64,000 bases of DNA from Thinopyrum elongatum. Taxonomy: Eukaryota; Streptophyta; Magnoliopsida; Poales; Poaceae. Location of the stretch: the NCBI GenBank assembly GCA_011799875.1, contig CM022303.1, positions 186,658,088-186,722,087 on the forward strand, read 5' to 3'. The notes beneath the pieces are model-generated. The model had not been told where the DNA came from and did no database searches. It saw nothing but the letters and a program-made list of their open reading frames with translations. Of this stretch, positions 11,228-22,777 are shown piece after piece. A program made the position numbers and the translations under genes. Numbering within the stretch: position 1 is the stretch's first letter; the number at the start of each line of letters is the position of its first letter.

Positions 11228-14200
11228 TCAGTCCTCCCTGAAGAAAATGGAAAACACAAAAGACCTATTGTTACATCACATCACATGGCCCAAAATGTTG
11301 AGGACAGCATTAATTTATGATGCAGTAAGAACAGTACAGCCGTACATGTACAACTGCGGTGATCAAGTAGAGACATACTGTAAACGTACAAGGGTAGCCC
11401 CAACAGTAGTGTTGTAAACGCATACGGGTGGTCCTTACCAAGATGTACCAACAGTAGTTCTGTAAAGGTACACAGGTGGCCCTTACCAAGACGTACCAAC
11501 AGTATTTTTGTACTTTCGACATCTGAAAGATTTCTATGATTACGAAAAGAGCTAATGTGCTCTCTCATAAAACCCAAGCAACGGAAATCCATCTCAAGTG
11601 GAACTGCAATTACTGGTCGGTTCATTATTATTTTTAACGTCAGTTAATTGGCACAAAAAAAGGTTCCCACATTATACTGAATGTTTCTCTCTATTACATA
11701 TCATGAAATGTCTACCTTCCGTTGCTCCAGTATAATAAAAGGTACTGTGAGTCGTGAGGATTGAGAGTGTCATTTTGTTGTTGTGATTGTGAAGCTAAGT
11801 AATTTTCACCAGTGTTGCGTTTTAATATTTTCACACAACCTATGTTACATTGAGTCAATTGACCACATCACAGAATGTGATACACAATCTTAGTGGTCTG
11901 CTTTTGTCATCTGTCTACTGAAGCAGTCCCTAAGCGCTACCAATGCGCAATATATGCATCCCAGTTAAAAGGATGCATACCAGTAGTGAAGAATGCAAAA
12001 TCTGCAGAAAACCAGGGCGTGTGTGCGCATATGTGTGTGTGGTAATTCAACAACACAATCAGAGAACAATGTATCACATTCACCTACAGGCCTCAAAATG
12101 GATGCATATAGACAAATTCACTGACAAAGATCAACTCTAGCATCAACTGATATACTGATTGTCAGAACTCAGAAATGGCCCTTTTGAGCAAACAAATTAA
12201 AACAAAAACCATCCCGCACAGGAAATTGGTGTTGGGAATATACAAAATGCAAAATCAGACCATGAAATGATTGATCTTGATGTCATGACAAGAATGTGAA
12301 TGCAATCCAGGATATCGGCGTGGAGGTCCAAGACGAAGGGCAATGCTAAGATTATTCAATTATTTTCTTTGTTTGTTGCACTGACTCATATCATCAACTT
12401 CAGTTCAGCACGTGCTAAAAAGCATATGGACATTGATAGCTAGCTGATATCTTCTTTCTTTCATGCTAGGAGAGATACTTACATTAAGGCTTAGTTTGGT
12501 ATTTGCCGTGGCTTATAATCCACGGTCATAGCATGTTCTTTATAACCACAACAGTGAAATTATACTGCTCTCTCAACAGAAACAGTCTACATCAATGTAT
12601 CCAAAGTTCCATTAAAATGCCAGATGAGAGTTTTCAAAAGACTGGGGGAGAACAGAACTTTTCCGGTCAACTTTTTTTTATCATAAAGTAATAAATGTAG
12701 CCTGAAAAAGAGCAGAAATTTTAGCATGGTGACAGAGTTAGCTACTGAAACAAAGGTTACATCAGCTTACAGCTAGGGAAGAGAACGGTAGGAACTGAGT
12801 ACTGCCGCATTTGTTGTCATATTTTTTCTAGAAGTGGAAACGAATACAAAAATCCCGGGAATGAATACGGAAACAGATACTACCAAAAATGAATACAGAG
12901 CAAACACGGTGCGGACGCAGATACAAAACCAGATGTTCGCCGGAACTAAAAGACCCTTGAAAAATTGAGAAAAAACACAAGCAAACTGGCGAACTATTTC
13001 AATTTATATGACTACAAGCAAAGATCATCTAAACCAGCCACACTCCATTGAGTCTGTTATGCGCAATGTAGTGGCTGTTCTGTATTGTTTTCTTCTTTTT
13101 TGCTGGAACCTTCAATCTAACAAGGTCTGGCCTTGAACCTGTTACTTTCTGGTTTCTTTGCTATTAATGGAACCGGGGGGCTCTTGGGCCGCCCTGTTTG
13201 TCAAAAAAAAAAACATGGAAGCACCTATACACTGCAGCGAAGATGGGTGGGAGGCGTGTGGGCTGGCTTGCTGGGGATAGTGAAATGTAGAAGGGGATTA
13301 CGTTAGTTACTAATATGGGTTTTATTGAGTGCTGAACTGAGTCACGTAGCCATGGAAAAAGGGAAAGTTCTGTATTTACGGAAACGGAATTTCCGTTTCC
13401 ATGGCTGTTCAGCCGGAAAACGCCATTCCGTTTCCATTTCTGTTCCCGCTTCCGTATTTCCTCTCCATTTCCCTTTTTCCATCAAAAATCCGGAAAGTTT
13501 CCGCTCCGGTTTTAACTTTTCATCCCTACTTACAGGGCTCCAAGGGAATTTTCTGTACTTCCAAGAGTGCAATCCATCCAAAGAATCAAGAAGTCTGCTG
13601 GACTAACAGAATCACTTTTCCAGACAAGTTTTAGCTTTTAACCAATAAAAACATGTTGACACATTTTCATTCTTGTTGTAGTCTGACAATCATATCCATA
13701 GGTCTGCATGACCAATGACTTGGAACTAATTTGTCAAATACGCCCTAACATAGATTAAAAGTCAAATCAGCATTGGATTAACTGAGGTTTATCCACTTTA
13801 ATAAGATGGTTTCAATGTGGAAATAGCGTAATATTACAGCACGTGCGCACAACGATTTGTATTCCAACCTAACACGTACAGAAACAATTTCATGCAAGTT
13901 GTTCTTGCAGGTCTTAAAACTTTCTGTAGCACTTTGCTCTTACTAATATTATAGCACTCAAATCTGCATAAGGATCCAATCTGTTAAGAGTTCCCAATAT
14001 GGCCGATATTCAGGAAGGGGGGGAGGAGGGGGGGGGGGGGGGGGGGGGGAGGGGGCAGGGGGGGGGGGGGGGGGGAGGGGGCCAAATGTTGTCACGTAAT
14101 CCCATGTTGTACATCAGCCTGTAAATGTCTTCCTTCTACCGTTCTACGGCTATGGAATGGAGTCCCTTACTAGAACTAGCTTGGCTCTGAAAATCATTGT

Positions 14201-15524
14201 GCTATTTTGAAGCTTACTTGGGAGAGAAACTGAAGCACTAACTATTCTCTCATCTATTTCCTAGGTAGGTGATTCACATATCAACTAACAGGATCGAATA
14301 GTTGGCATCAGATAAAATTACACCATGATTAAACAGTGTTTAGGATCCATACCATTTGATAAGTGAGCCAAAGAGGAAATGCTGCATGATGGGCACCTTC
14401 TCAAGCACTTCAGCCTTGTACATCTTGAGCAGCCCACTGTTCACCTTCTTCCAGTTCGGCACAGCACTAATATCATCCAACATTGGCGAATGCTCGGCAA
14501 AGGGCCCCTTCTTCACTTTTTTCACATACATGACGCACGCCAGGTACATGTACTCCTTTGAGAAGTTCTCCAAGATATCCGGGTTGTGGATCGACTTGGG
14601 TTTCATGTACTTGTGATCAATCAGTTGTGCAGCCCCAAACACAAAGGGCAGGAAATGGTAATCATCTAGACCCCAGACGCCGTGTGAGCCCGCAGGCTCC
14701 AGCAGGTACGTGTCCTGCAGCGTGCGCATGAGGTCGAGGTAGGAAGCAAACACGCGTAGCACGACGGCGGGGTAATCGGGCTCGGTGATGAGCCCGAGTC
14801 GGGCCAGGCAGTAGAGGAAGGCGGCGAAGTTGGTCTCGTGCCCCGTGCCGTAGTCGATGCGGGTGCCGTTGCCGAAGGAGTCGAGGAGGTACGGCGCGAG
14901 CTCGACCTCGGCGCCGACGAGGTCCGAGGGGGACGCGGCGGTGGCTGTGATCGGAGCGATCAGCTCGTTGACGGAGTCGCCGAGCTTCTCGTGCCAGAGG
15001 CGGAAGGCGGGGTTGCCGTAGCGGGAGCTGTGCGGGAACGGCGGGGTGGAGGCGACGAAGGCGGACAGCGCGGAGATGAGGTCGAGGAGGGCCGAGACGG
15101 CGGGGGAGGGAGGGGAGGGGAGCGGGTCGGAGAGCTTGCGGCCGTGCACGGAGGCGGAGAGCGAGGCGACGAAGCCGAGGAAGTGGCGGCCGTGGGTGGA
15201 GTCCTTGAAGCGCGCGATGTCGTCGGGGGACGCGATTCGCTTGGCGGGGGCCTGGAAGGCGAAGGGCGGCGAGGCGGGCGGCACCGGCAGGGGCTGCGGG
15301 ACCGGGGAGAGGACGATGGCGGCGGTGTTGGTGGGCGCGTTGATGGCCGGCATGCGGATGGGGCGGTAGGCGGGCGGCGGGGAATCCCCGGTCCAGGGGG
15401 CGGGGGCGGGGGCCGCGGCGGGCGCGCCGCAGGAGCGGCAGAGCGGGGTGTGGATGTGACCGGCGTGGGAGGGAGGCGAGGTGGACGACGCGGCGTCTTG
15501 GGGGGTCGATTCGGGGTTGGACAT
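11228..15524 (-). CDS. PTPA: Phosphotyrosyl phosphatase activator (PTPA; PP2A activator), two coding exons
   Basis: Proposed coding sequence: complement of 14353-15524 joined to complement of 11228-11237, giving 393 residues. PTPA proteins are peptidyl-prolyl isomerase-type factors that help generate active protein phosphatase 2A in cytosol and nucleus. Residues 1-88 are Pro/Ala-rich with a CRSC motif. The PTPA domain runs from about 89 to the end and shows DYGTGHETNF (224-233), GSHGVWGLDDYHFLPF (279-294) and GPFAEHSPMLDD (340-351). Reading on past the first exon would end in YGS and a stop, whereas plant PTPAs typically end near LIKWE. A donor inside the last codon (TG|GTATGG, intron from 14352) and an acceptor TTCTTCAG|GGAGGACTGA (exon from 11237) restore W-E-D-stop. 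The start at 15524 has a good context (CAGCCATGTCC); an in-frame upstream ATG at 15635 would add 37 residues without domain content. Length and domain completeness suggest a functional gene. Confidence 0.85.
11378..11515. repeat. 48-bp minisatellite, about 2.8 units
   Basis: CAACAGTA starts at 11401, 11449 and 11497, exactly 48 bp apart. The intervening GTAAA-GTAC-GGGTGG-CCTTACCAAGA-GTAC elements recur with a few substitutions. It lies in the PTPA intron near the acceptor. Since 48 is a multiple of three, the minus-strand frames show a spurious 16-residue repeat. Confidence 0.8.
12829..13535. mobile_element. hAT-like remnant with GGAAACGGAA motifs
   Basis: The left part (about 12829-12900) has GTGGAAACGAATAC and GGAAACAGATAC. 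The right part (13340-13535) has many inverse TTCCGTTTCC motifs and ends TTTTCATCCCTA, like degraded hAT subterminal regions. The two ends are only loosely complementary and no 8-bp target duplication was identified. Confidence 0.3.
13060..13212 (+). mobile_element. LINE 3' end with poly(A) tail
   Basis: The sequence CTATTAATGGAACCGGGGGGC followed by a T-rich stretch and an A11 run (13203-13213) is the kind of 3' tail left by 5'-truncated grass LINEs. There is no coding part. It appears nested in the hAT-like remnant. Confidence 0.4.
14017..14082. repeat. 66-bp almost pure G tract
   Basis: From 14017 to 14082 the plus strand is G apart from five A and one C. It lies about 270 bp inside the PTPA intron from the donor site; on the transcript it would be a C tract. 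The exact length is doubtful in any assembly. Confidence 0.8.
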
Positions 15525-17725
15525 GGCTGCCGGCGGCGGGGGATCGCGGACGGGGAGCTCTGCTCGTTTGGGTCGGTGAGGAGGGGATAGTTGGGGGAGG
15601 CAGGCACTGACGCCGGGGGAGAAGAGTCGCGACACGCGGAAAGGGAATGGTTGCTTCCGTTGGGCCGTCTAAGATCATTTGGGCCAGACTGGAAGGATGG
15701 ATGTCTTGCTAAAAAAAAAGGATGTCCTCCTTCGGCTCTTTGATAGAGTGCTCCCACTGCCAACAAAAAAAGACTGGTAGACTGCCTGTGCGTTGTCACG
15801 GACCAATAAATAAATTTATAATTAATGGTCATTTTTTTCCCTATAAACAAGCATATTATATGGAATGTTTAACAACAACACAAATGCAAGCATCATCTTC
15901 TCTCTATTCTTACAAACAGTAAGCACCCCTCTAACCGGTCTTTCTTGCTGAACTTGTTGTCCGTCATCTTCTTTGTCCATACATCATTCATCCTCTCAAT
16001 CTATTGCCCCTAGACTCTGCATGTAGCTTCCATGTCGTTGTTTTGTTGTCTCACAAGGTTAAAAAACAACCCGACCACATCACCTGTCCGATCTATTCCT
16101 AATCCAAAGAAGCTAAATCTAGTTGAATGTGTGTGTGTTGCCCTCAAACAACAAACTTATCTATGAAAACATATAAAAAATATTATTATACATCTCATGC
16201 TTATGACTATGTTGTCACAAGTACTTGTCTATCTCTTGCTTTTCTCTAAATATGTTTCTCCAAGCATGCATTTCAATTTTCACCCTCACCAACATATCTA
16301 CTTTCATGTGCTTCTTCAACTCCACAAATATGTCTTATTCTTCCTCCTCCATGAGATTCTCTTTGCATTGTTGTGTTGCATATCTATTCTTTAAAAACAA
16401 GGCAAGTGAATCACATCATCAACATTAGTCATCTATATTGGGTACCTGAGAAGAAGATACAATCGACTTCTTCAACCAGATTTGATTCCGTCTATGTGTT
16501 ACTTTTCTATATTGATAAGTTCTGTCTCCGAAGCAAATTTTAAGCTTCCTCATGTTCAACAAAAGTACTAAAATTGAGATGCAAAATACATGCGCACACG
16601 CATACATATCAGATCATCCACGCATTTACACATGGACAACGAACACCGAGCAAGCATGCATCAACAAATCTTCTCAAACAAGCGTACACATCCAGATCTG
16701 GTAGTAGACAAGATCCATCACAAATACATCAAGCACATGATACATCTAGATCTGAAATCTTGATAAGATCCATGATAAATACATCTAGCACAGGAAGCGA
16801 TTCACGCTCTGGTCAGTGGAGAAAGGATCTACAGGCCCATGCCTCACGCAACATAGGGGAAGGAGAGCAGCCACGACCAACGTCACCTCGGCGGCCGCCG
16901 CCACCGTGTGCCAGGGCAGCAGGAGGACGCATACTCAACAGACAGGAGGAAATCCTTGGCACAGCTATGCTCAAGATGCAGCAACGACGGAGACCACATC
17001 ACAACCTCGCAGGGCAGGTCGCCGACGACCTAGATGCATCCATACGACCATACAGGAGAGTCGAAGCCTCGTTGAAGGCTTGGCTACGAGGGAGACGCAC
17101 CGAGGGGATGTCAGAGATGGTTAAGTGGGGGACCTGCGCGCCGCCGCTAGCCTAGACCGCTTGATGTGGAAGGAACTTGGGGAGATTAGGATTGTGGAGT
17201 GGTGCGCTATTGTGGGGAGGCTGGTTTATATGGCGGCTCCAGTAGATCGAATCAAATCTGATTGCGCATCCCAGTTGGTTCGGCAGCGTTCTGATTTGTT
17301 TCCTTCCAAAGAAGAGAAGACACACGCGTCCTGATTTCTTTTCTTCGAAAGAAGCTTATTTATATGGAAAGTGCTGGTATATGGTTGCAAGAGGATATCG
17401 TTGCTTTTGTTTATGGAGCTTTGGTTTTTTGGGGCAACGGAGGTGTGAGATGGAAAGAAAATCGATGGGGGTGGAGATGAAAACCGGTGGTGGTGGTCGG
17501 CGAAACAAAAATCGGTGGGAGGGGCATCTATCGGTTGATGGGGAGGGGTGACGACGAACGAAATGAGCGAATGACCTACTTACAGAGGCTTTAAGAGTAG
17601 GGATTGCACAAATAATTAAAAGCCTACCCAATTCTCCGCATGCCTACTTAACTGCCAATCAAATCAATTAATTATCTTCCTAATTAGGAAAAATCCCTAC
17701 TTCTAATTATGTGTAGCATAATTAA
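15525..17725. other. PTPA 5' flank and gene-free stretch
   Basis: 15525-15700 is the PTPA 5' leader and promoter side on the minus strand; no obvious TATA box was seen. Beyond it no gene is recognised. The GC-rich plus-strand frame 16574-17155 has no known domain. A TATA-like element on the minus strand lies at 17225-17233. Confidence 0.4.
17225..17233 (-). promoter_or_regulatory. TATA-like element CCATATAAA, no assigned gene
   Basis: On the minus strand CCATATAAACC is followed by a CCTCCCC- and CA-rich stretch like a plant leader. No open frame with a domain follows, so any transcript would be non-coding or the match is chance. Confidence 0.25.
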
Positions 17726-18205
17726 GGGCCTATTCTGATGTCCTCCAACTCCAAACTTCACAAAATCTCTGTCAGAAACCAACCCGAACGCTACAGCTCC
17801 AAAAGTTAAGATTCTCAAAGCTATCCTGAGCTGTAGTGTATTTTTGTGGAGCGAGGGAAGACCAGCTTCTCGTTAAACAGGAATCTGGAGTTGGACATTA
17901 TTACGGCTGTAATGCCACCGCCTAAGAAAACGCTTCGATCTATCAGCGCTCCTCCTCGCTCATCCAGGAACCCGCACTGTTTCGCTCGCTCATGTATCCC
18001 ATGTGCCTCGTGTTCTCTCTTAAATGAGCTCCTTCCAGCCGGCCCAAGTGGCAACAAAGGCCTGCAGCGCCCCCCAGCTGGGCTGCCAGATCAACAGGGC
18101 GTTGGGAGAAGCTGCCTCGGCTGCCGAACGTTTCCAGATCGCCACCCTAAGCGAGAAGCTAGATTTGGAAGTTTTGGAGAAGCTGGGAGGTTCTAGAATA
18201 GGCCC
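17726..18205. mobile_element. Tourist/Harbinger-type MITE
   Basis: GGGCCTATTCT (17726-17736) is exactly inverted at 18195-18205 (AGAATAGGCCC). TAA flanks both sides (17723-17725, 18206-18208), the Harbinger-type target duplication. The length is 480 bp. The downstream repeat of this region at 25025 contains only the part after 17890, so that copy lacks the left third of the MITE. Confidence 0.75.
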
Positions 18206-19190
18206 TAAGTGTCTAGCTAATTAATTAATTGCATTAATCACTCGGTTTCTAAATTGATTCGATGCGAAAAATAATTCCTATTTAAATGGATCTAATTAAG
18301 AGCATACATAATTAACTCTCTAGCTAATTAATTGCATTAATGGTTTGCTTTCCAAATTGATTCTGCGCTCGATTTCTAGAATATTTTTGCATGAATGACT
18401 ATTACGAACGACGACGACGACTACCGAGTATTGTAGCACATATTTTTTAAACGAATTTCTTAACATTTGAATGGTCACACTTGATTTGATAATGTAGCCT
18501 GTCTGGCTCTCTATATGACTGATAAGAAATATAATATGACCGTGTCCACGAATGCATGTACGTGGCAGTCTGACGACTCTCCTTTCGCCACGGCCGTCCT
18601 CGACGCCCTGATGCACGCCCTGACATTCTTGAGTACCGCCCCGACATCAGGCCCGACTATGGCGTCCTCCATGGTGTCGCGCACGGCGTCTCTCCGCAAG
18701 GGCGTGCGGATGTGTACGCCCATAAGAAAAAGCTATATTATTCTTGTTATATTAGGAAACATGTGATTGTCAATTAATAGTAGAGATAATGATAATAATA
18801 TGGTATAGTGCGCGGGATTAATGATTTCTTATTGAGAAATATGTCATTTTGTTTTGGAAGGTTATCGAGAAAAATATTATGTCTATATTTTAGGAAGGTG
18901 ATCTCATATATATGGTGCGATTTTTAAATTCTTAATTAACTATTATTTACATGATTAAAATGAATCAACACCTGCCAAAGCAAGCACGAAATAAGATCTC
19001 ACTTTAATGAGATTTGGTTTTTTAATGAGAAAGAGAAAAATCAGTGGGAGAGGAGGTGGAAGGTGGGAGGAAATAAAACCAGACGAAAATAAAATCGGAG
19101 TACCAGGCTACCAACTGCTTCATTAGGAGTAGAGATAGGTCGCCCTCCTCTTCTCTGGCGCTGACAAGTGACGCACTTGTCGCAACCTGG
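18206..19190. other. AT-rich stretch with a GC-rich island at 18541-18725
   Basis: The island has open frames on both strands (18515-18766 plus; 18723-18511 minus, containing DAVRDTMEDAIVGPDVG). It stands out in composition from its AT-rich surroundings and could be a captured gene fragment. I do not recognise the protein. Confidence 0.3.
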
Positions 19191-19489
19191 ATGTTTTTTT
19201 TTTCGTATATTCATTTATTCAAAACGTTTTATCTCTTCAACCGTGCGTCCAAATCCTGAATCATTTAACAGTTGGATTTCTTGCATCGAGATCTTCAAAC
19301 TAGATCCCATGTTAATAAGTTTAGTTTTGACGAGCTTTTTTTACAAAAAAAAGAAAAAACAAAAACCCTGAAAAAAGAATTAAAAATGGGTAAAAAATGA
19401 AAACCAAGAAAACCGTCAACTAAAAAAAAATACAAATAAAAAACTGAGAAAAAATAGGAGCCTGGAAGCAGGTTGCGGTTTTTCTCTTT

Positions 19490-19760
19490 TTGAGAAGCAT
19501 ATTTTTTCCGACAAATACATCTGTAAGTAACAAAACTATGCTTCTCGTGGAAGCACATATATTTTTTTTCCTTCCCGAGAAGCACAACTTGCGGAAGCAA
19601 ATTTATGCTTCCGCATAAATTTTTTTTAGAAGAACTCACAGAAGCAGATTTGTACTTCTCGTGGAAGCATTTTTTTTCTTTCGAGAAGAACAATTATGCT
19701 TCTCATGGAAGGAAATATGTGCTTCCACAAGAAGCAAATCTATGCTTCTCGTGAAAATAC
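19490..19760. repeat. Cluster of GCTTC-TCGTG-GAAGC palindromes
   Basis: GCTTCTCGTGGAAGC and variants (CTTCTCATGGAAGG, GCTTCCGCATAAA, GAGAAGCA) recur about ten times in 270 bp, separated by T- and A-rich spacers. Each can form a small stem. The same cluster recurs in copy B at about 26580-26850. Confidence 0.7.
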
Positions 19761-20259
19761 ATTTTTTTCTTTTCACAAAAAGTATTACTCTAAAACATAG
19801 GGGAAACTAGACAAAAGCAAAAAGGAGACTGACAAAACTCTTCTAAAACTCAAAAACGCGTATAGAGAAATAAAAAAACAAAATTCAAAGGAAGTGCCCT
19901 GCACGCAACACCTGGCGGCGGCTAGACGCACACTTGGCGCATTCGCATGCGAAGAAAGTGATCCTAGCAGGTAACCCTTGGGTATGTGCTCCGGCCAATA
20001 CTATTTGGTGGGTAGGTCGCCAAATAGCGACCTAACGCGTAATCCTATCGTGCGCATCTCCTCTTATGGGTCGACCTATGCTGGATTTCTCCCACCGATT
20101 TTGAGAAAGTTCTATAACCTTAACCTTCCAGAACTGGGTTTTCTTTTTTTTTTTCCTGGCTTTTCCTTTCTTTTATCCTTTTCTTTTTTGCCTACTATTT
20201 TTCCCCTTTTCTCTTCTTTTATTATTTTAATCTTATTTTATTTTTTATTATTTTATGAA

Positions 20260-20860
20260 CCTCTTTAAAATTCGTGAACACTCTTAAAAATCATAAACAT
20301 CTTATGAAACTATGAACAATTTTCTTTTTTCATTCTCCATTTTCATAAATCCTTCAAATTCATGATCATTTTTTGAAATCATGAATTTTTTCTAAATATG
20401 TGAATTTTTTTGAAACATGAATATTTTCAAATGGAAGAACATTTTCCATATTTCTGAATATTTTAAAATTTTCAAACATTTTTTACAAATTCACGAACAT
20501 TTTTGAAATTTTATTCAGTTGCTGAAATTGCTGAACATTTTTTGAAATTTGGGAGCAACTTCAGAAATTCTCAAACTTTTTTTTGTTTTGATGACAATTT
20601 TTTGAATTCAAGAACATTATTTGAATCAATGATTTTATTTTAGAAATTTGGGAACAGCTTTAGAAATGTGTCAACATTTTTTTTGAATTTTGTGAAGATT
20701 TTTGTCATTCATGATTTTTCTTATTGAATGAACATTTTTTGAATACGTGAACATTTTTTTAATTCATGAACATTTTCAAAATCATCAAGAGTATTTGAAA
20801 TTAAGAACTTTTTTGAATCCCAATCATTTTTATGAATTTTAGATTCGTGACTAGCTCTCA
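20260..20860. repeat. Degenerate AACATTTTTTGAA-type short repeat array
   Basis: Units of roughly 18-25 bp built on TTCATGAACATTTTTTGAA recur irregularly across 600 bp, with further patches at 21240-21430 and 21900-22190 (the last partly in the opposite orientation). The equivalents in copy B are 27345-27915, 28310-28490 and 28980-29250. Confidence 0.65.
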
Positions 20861-22709
20861 AAGTAAGAAGAAAAAGAAACAAAAAAAATGAACGAAGAAA
20901 AACGAAATAAAAATATGTGCGCCACGCGCCTGCACATTGGCCGGCTCAAATCATGCACAGAGGAGGTTAGGGTGCGGGTTCGCTGAGTATCCAGCGCGCA
21001 GCCCGCTGGATAGGGGCTCGCAAGTGCTCCCACCTTCCAGTTGGGAGCGTCTAGTAGCAGCTCATGCGGCAAATTGCTGGCGAAACGCACCCAAACCCTA
21101 TTTGGTGCCTTAAGCGTCGTTTGATTTTGGTAGACAGCGAGTCTTTCCGGGTTTTTTCTGTTTTTCCTGGTTTATATGATTTTATATCGGGTTGGGTTTC
21201 TCATGTTTTTGCGGGATGAGTTTTTCTAGTTTATTATTATTATTTCCATGAATTTTTTTCAGATTTGTGTTTTTTTTAAATTCATGAACTTTTTTTCAAA
21301 CTCATGATTTTTTTATCAAATCCATGGTTTTTTTGTCAAATCCATGAATTTTTTGTATTCGTGATTTGTTTTTCAAATTCATGATCATTTTTTGTTCGTG
21401 AACTTTTTTCAAATTCTTCAACTCGAGTATTTGTTCAATTTTTTTTTGTAACTCAATGGTCGACGGGATCAAAAGATCAGTGGTCAAGGGTCAACAGGTG
21501 AACGAACGATCGAATCAGAATGATATTGAGCAAGCGAACCCTGCATGCGATCGAGCTGGGCATTGCGCTTAATGGGCCGGACCAGCTGACCTTGCATAGT
21601 GGGCGAACTGGCGCCTAAGACACCTTATAGGAGGTCTCCGAAAGACACAGGTGACAAAACTAGTAAATGAGACGGTCCATTTGTAGTTAGCAAAGGTGAC
21701 TATGATACCTATTTTTTAGAGTGAATATCGTGCTTTATTGATCAAGGATAATCAAAAGAGAGTCCTCATGGATACAATCTGGGGTTACATAAAATATAGC
21801 CACTAGGGGTTCCTGACCAAATTTGGGAACCTTCTACAAGTTTCCTAACCCGGTTTTTTCTTACTGTTATTTTCTTTACTGGTTAATTTATTTCTTTTCC
21901 TTTTTCTATTTTATAATTTTCCAAAAATTCACAAAATTCAAAAGATGTTTAAAAAAATGTTCACATTTGAAAAAGAACTTTAAAAAATACTTTGTTTTAA
22001 AACTTGTTCACGAATTCAATAAACATACATGTTTTCAAAAATGTTTGGGAATTTCAAACATTGTTCTAAATTTCAAAAAATGTCCCCGTGTACAAAGTTT
22101 TGTTCACAAATTCAAAAAAGGTTTGTATTTAAAGAAAATAATCTTAATTTTCAAATGGTGTCTGCGTTTAAAAAATGTTCATAATTACATGATCGAACGG
22201 TCACGCGCATGACTAACATAACGATCGACCAGTCAGTTGAATCCAATGTTTTTCTATCTTTTATCTTATATTTCAAAGGAAAATCATAGACAATACAGAG
22301 GAAGGACGACTTTGCTACAAAACAATCTGTAAAAAGTTACATTGAAAATCATATTGATCATCTTCTCTTTTTGTTTGCGAGAAAATCTCCAATCTATTCA
22401 TCTTCTTACTTCGATAGCTCGCCGTCCACTGACTGGAGCATGAAACTTGTGAAGTTTGGATTTTTAATCGCCTCTCTATCAAAGGCAATAGCACCAACAA
22501 CAACATCCAGTGTGTTCAGAAGCACCCCCGAAAATAAACATGCATGGAAATTCATTAATACTGGCATACTGCGATGCATGACAACTCATACGGAGCACAA
22601 TGTACAATCTTTGCTGCTCAGAAAACAAATTGCAAAGAGTACGGATCAAACAAGTAAATGCAACAAAGTGAACTACTACTACAATGGACTTGAAAAATAA
22701 ATGAGGGCT

Positions 22710-22715
22710 TTTATT
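22710..22715 (-). terminator. Candidate poly(A) signal of the EXORDIUM-like gene
   Basis: AATAAA on the minus strand about 65 nt downstream of the stop codon at 22778. Confidence 0.5.
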
Positions 22716-22777
22716 TCTCCTCCGGATCTCATGCAGCTAGAGTGCGAGGCCATCCATTTTGCCTGCTCCCACGGCGT

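Larger units (their letters stand above)
11238..14352 (-). other. Single 3.1-kb intron of PTPA
   Basis: Bounded by GT (14352-14351) and AG (11239-11238) on the minus strand. It holds a 48-bp minisatellite, an hAT-like remnant, a LINE-type poly(A) tail and a 66-bp G-rich tract. No coding domains were seen inside it. The small plus-strand frames at 13325-13634 are shadows of a repeat. Confidence 0.65.
19190..22310. mobile_element. AT-rich repeat complex (possible Mutator-like element), unclassified
   Basis: This region has no coding sequence. It contains a cluster of GAAGC palindromes (19490-19760), a perfect AGGTCGC-6-GCGACCT hairpin (20014-20033), long arrays of a TTCATGAACATTTTTTGAA-like motif (20260-20860, 21240-21430, 21900-22190) and two further hairpins (20988-21012, 21026-21048). 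Similar arrays are common in Triticeae DNA transposons, but I could not fix terminal repeats or a target duplication. Confidence 0.4.

Noticed and set aside
13325..13634. Overlapping frames in the PTPA intron as extra PTPA exons
   Set aside because: They lie in GGAAACGGAA-type repeat DNA, on the opposite strand or out of context; the PTPA domain is already complete in exon 1.
14838..15590. 250-residue plus-strand open frame
   Set aside because: Antisense shadow of the GC-rich PTPA exon; Gly/Arg/Val-rich without domains.
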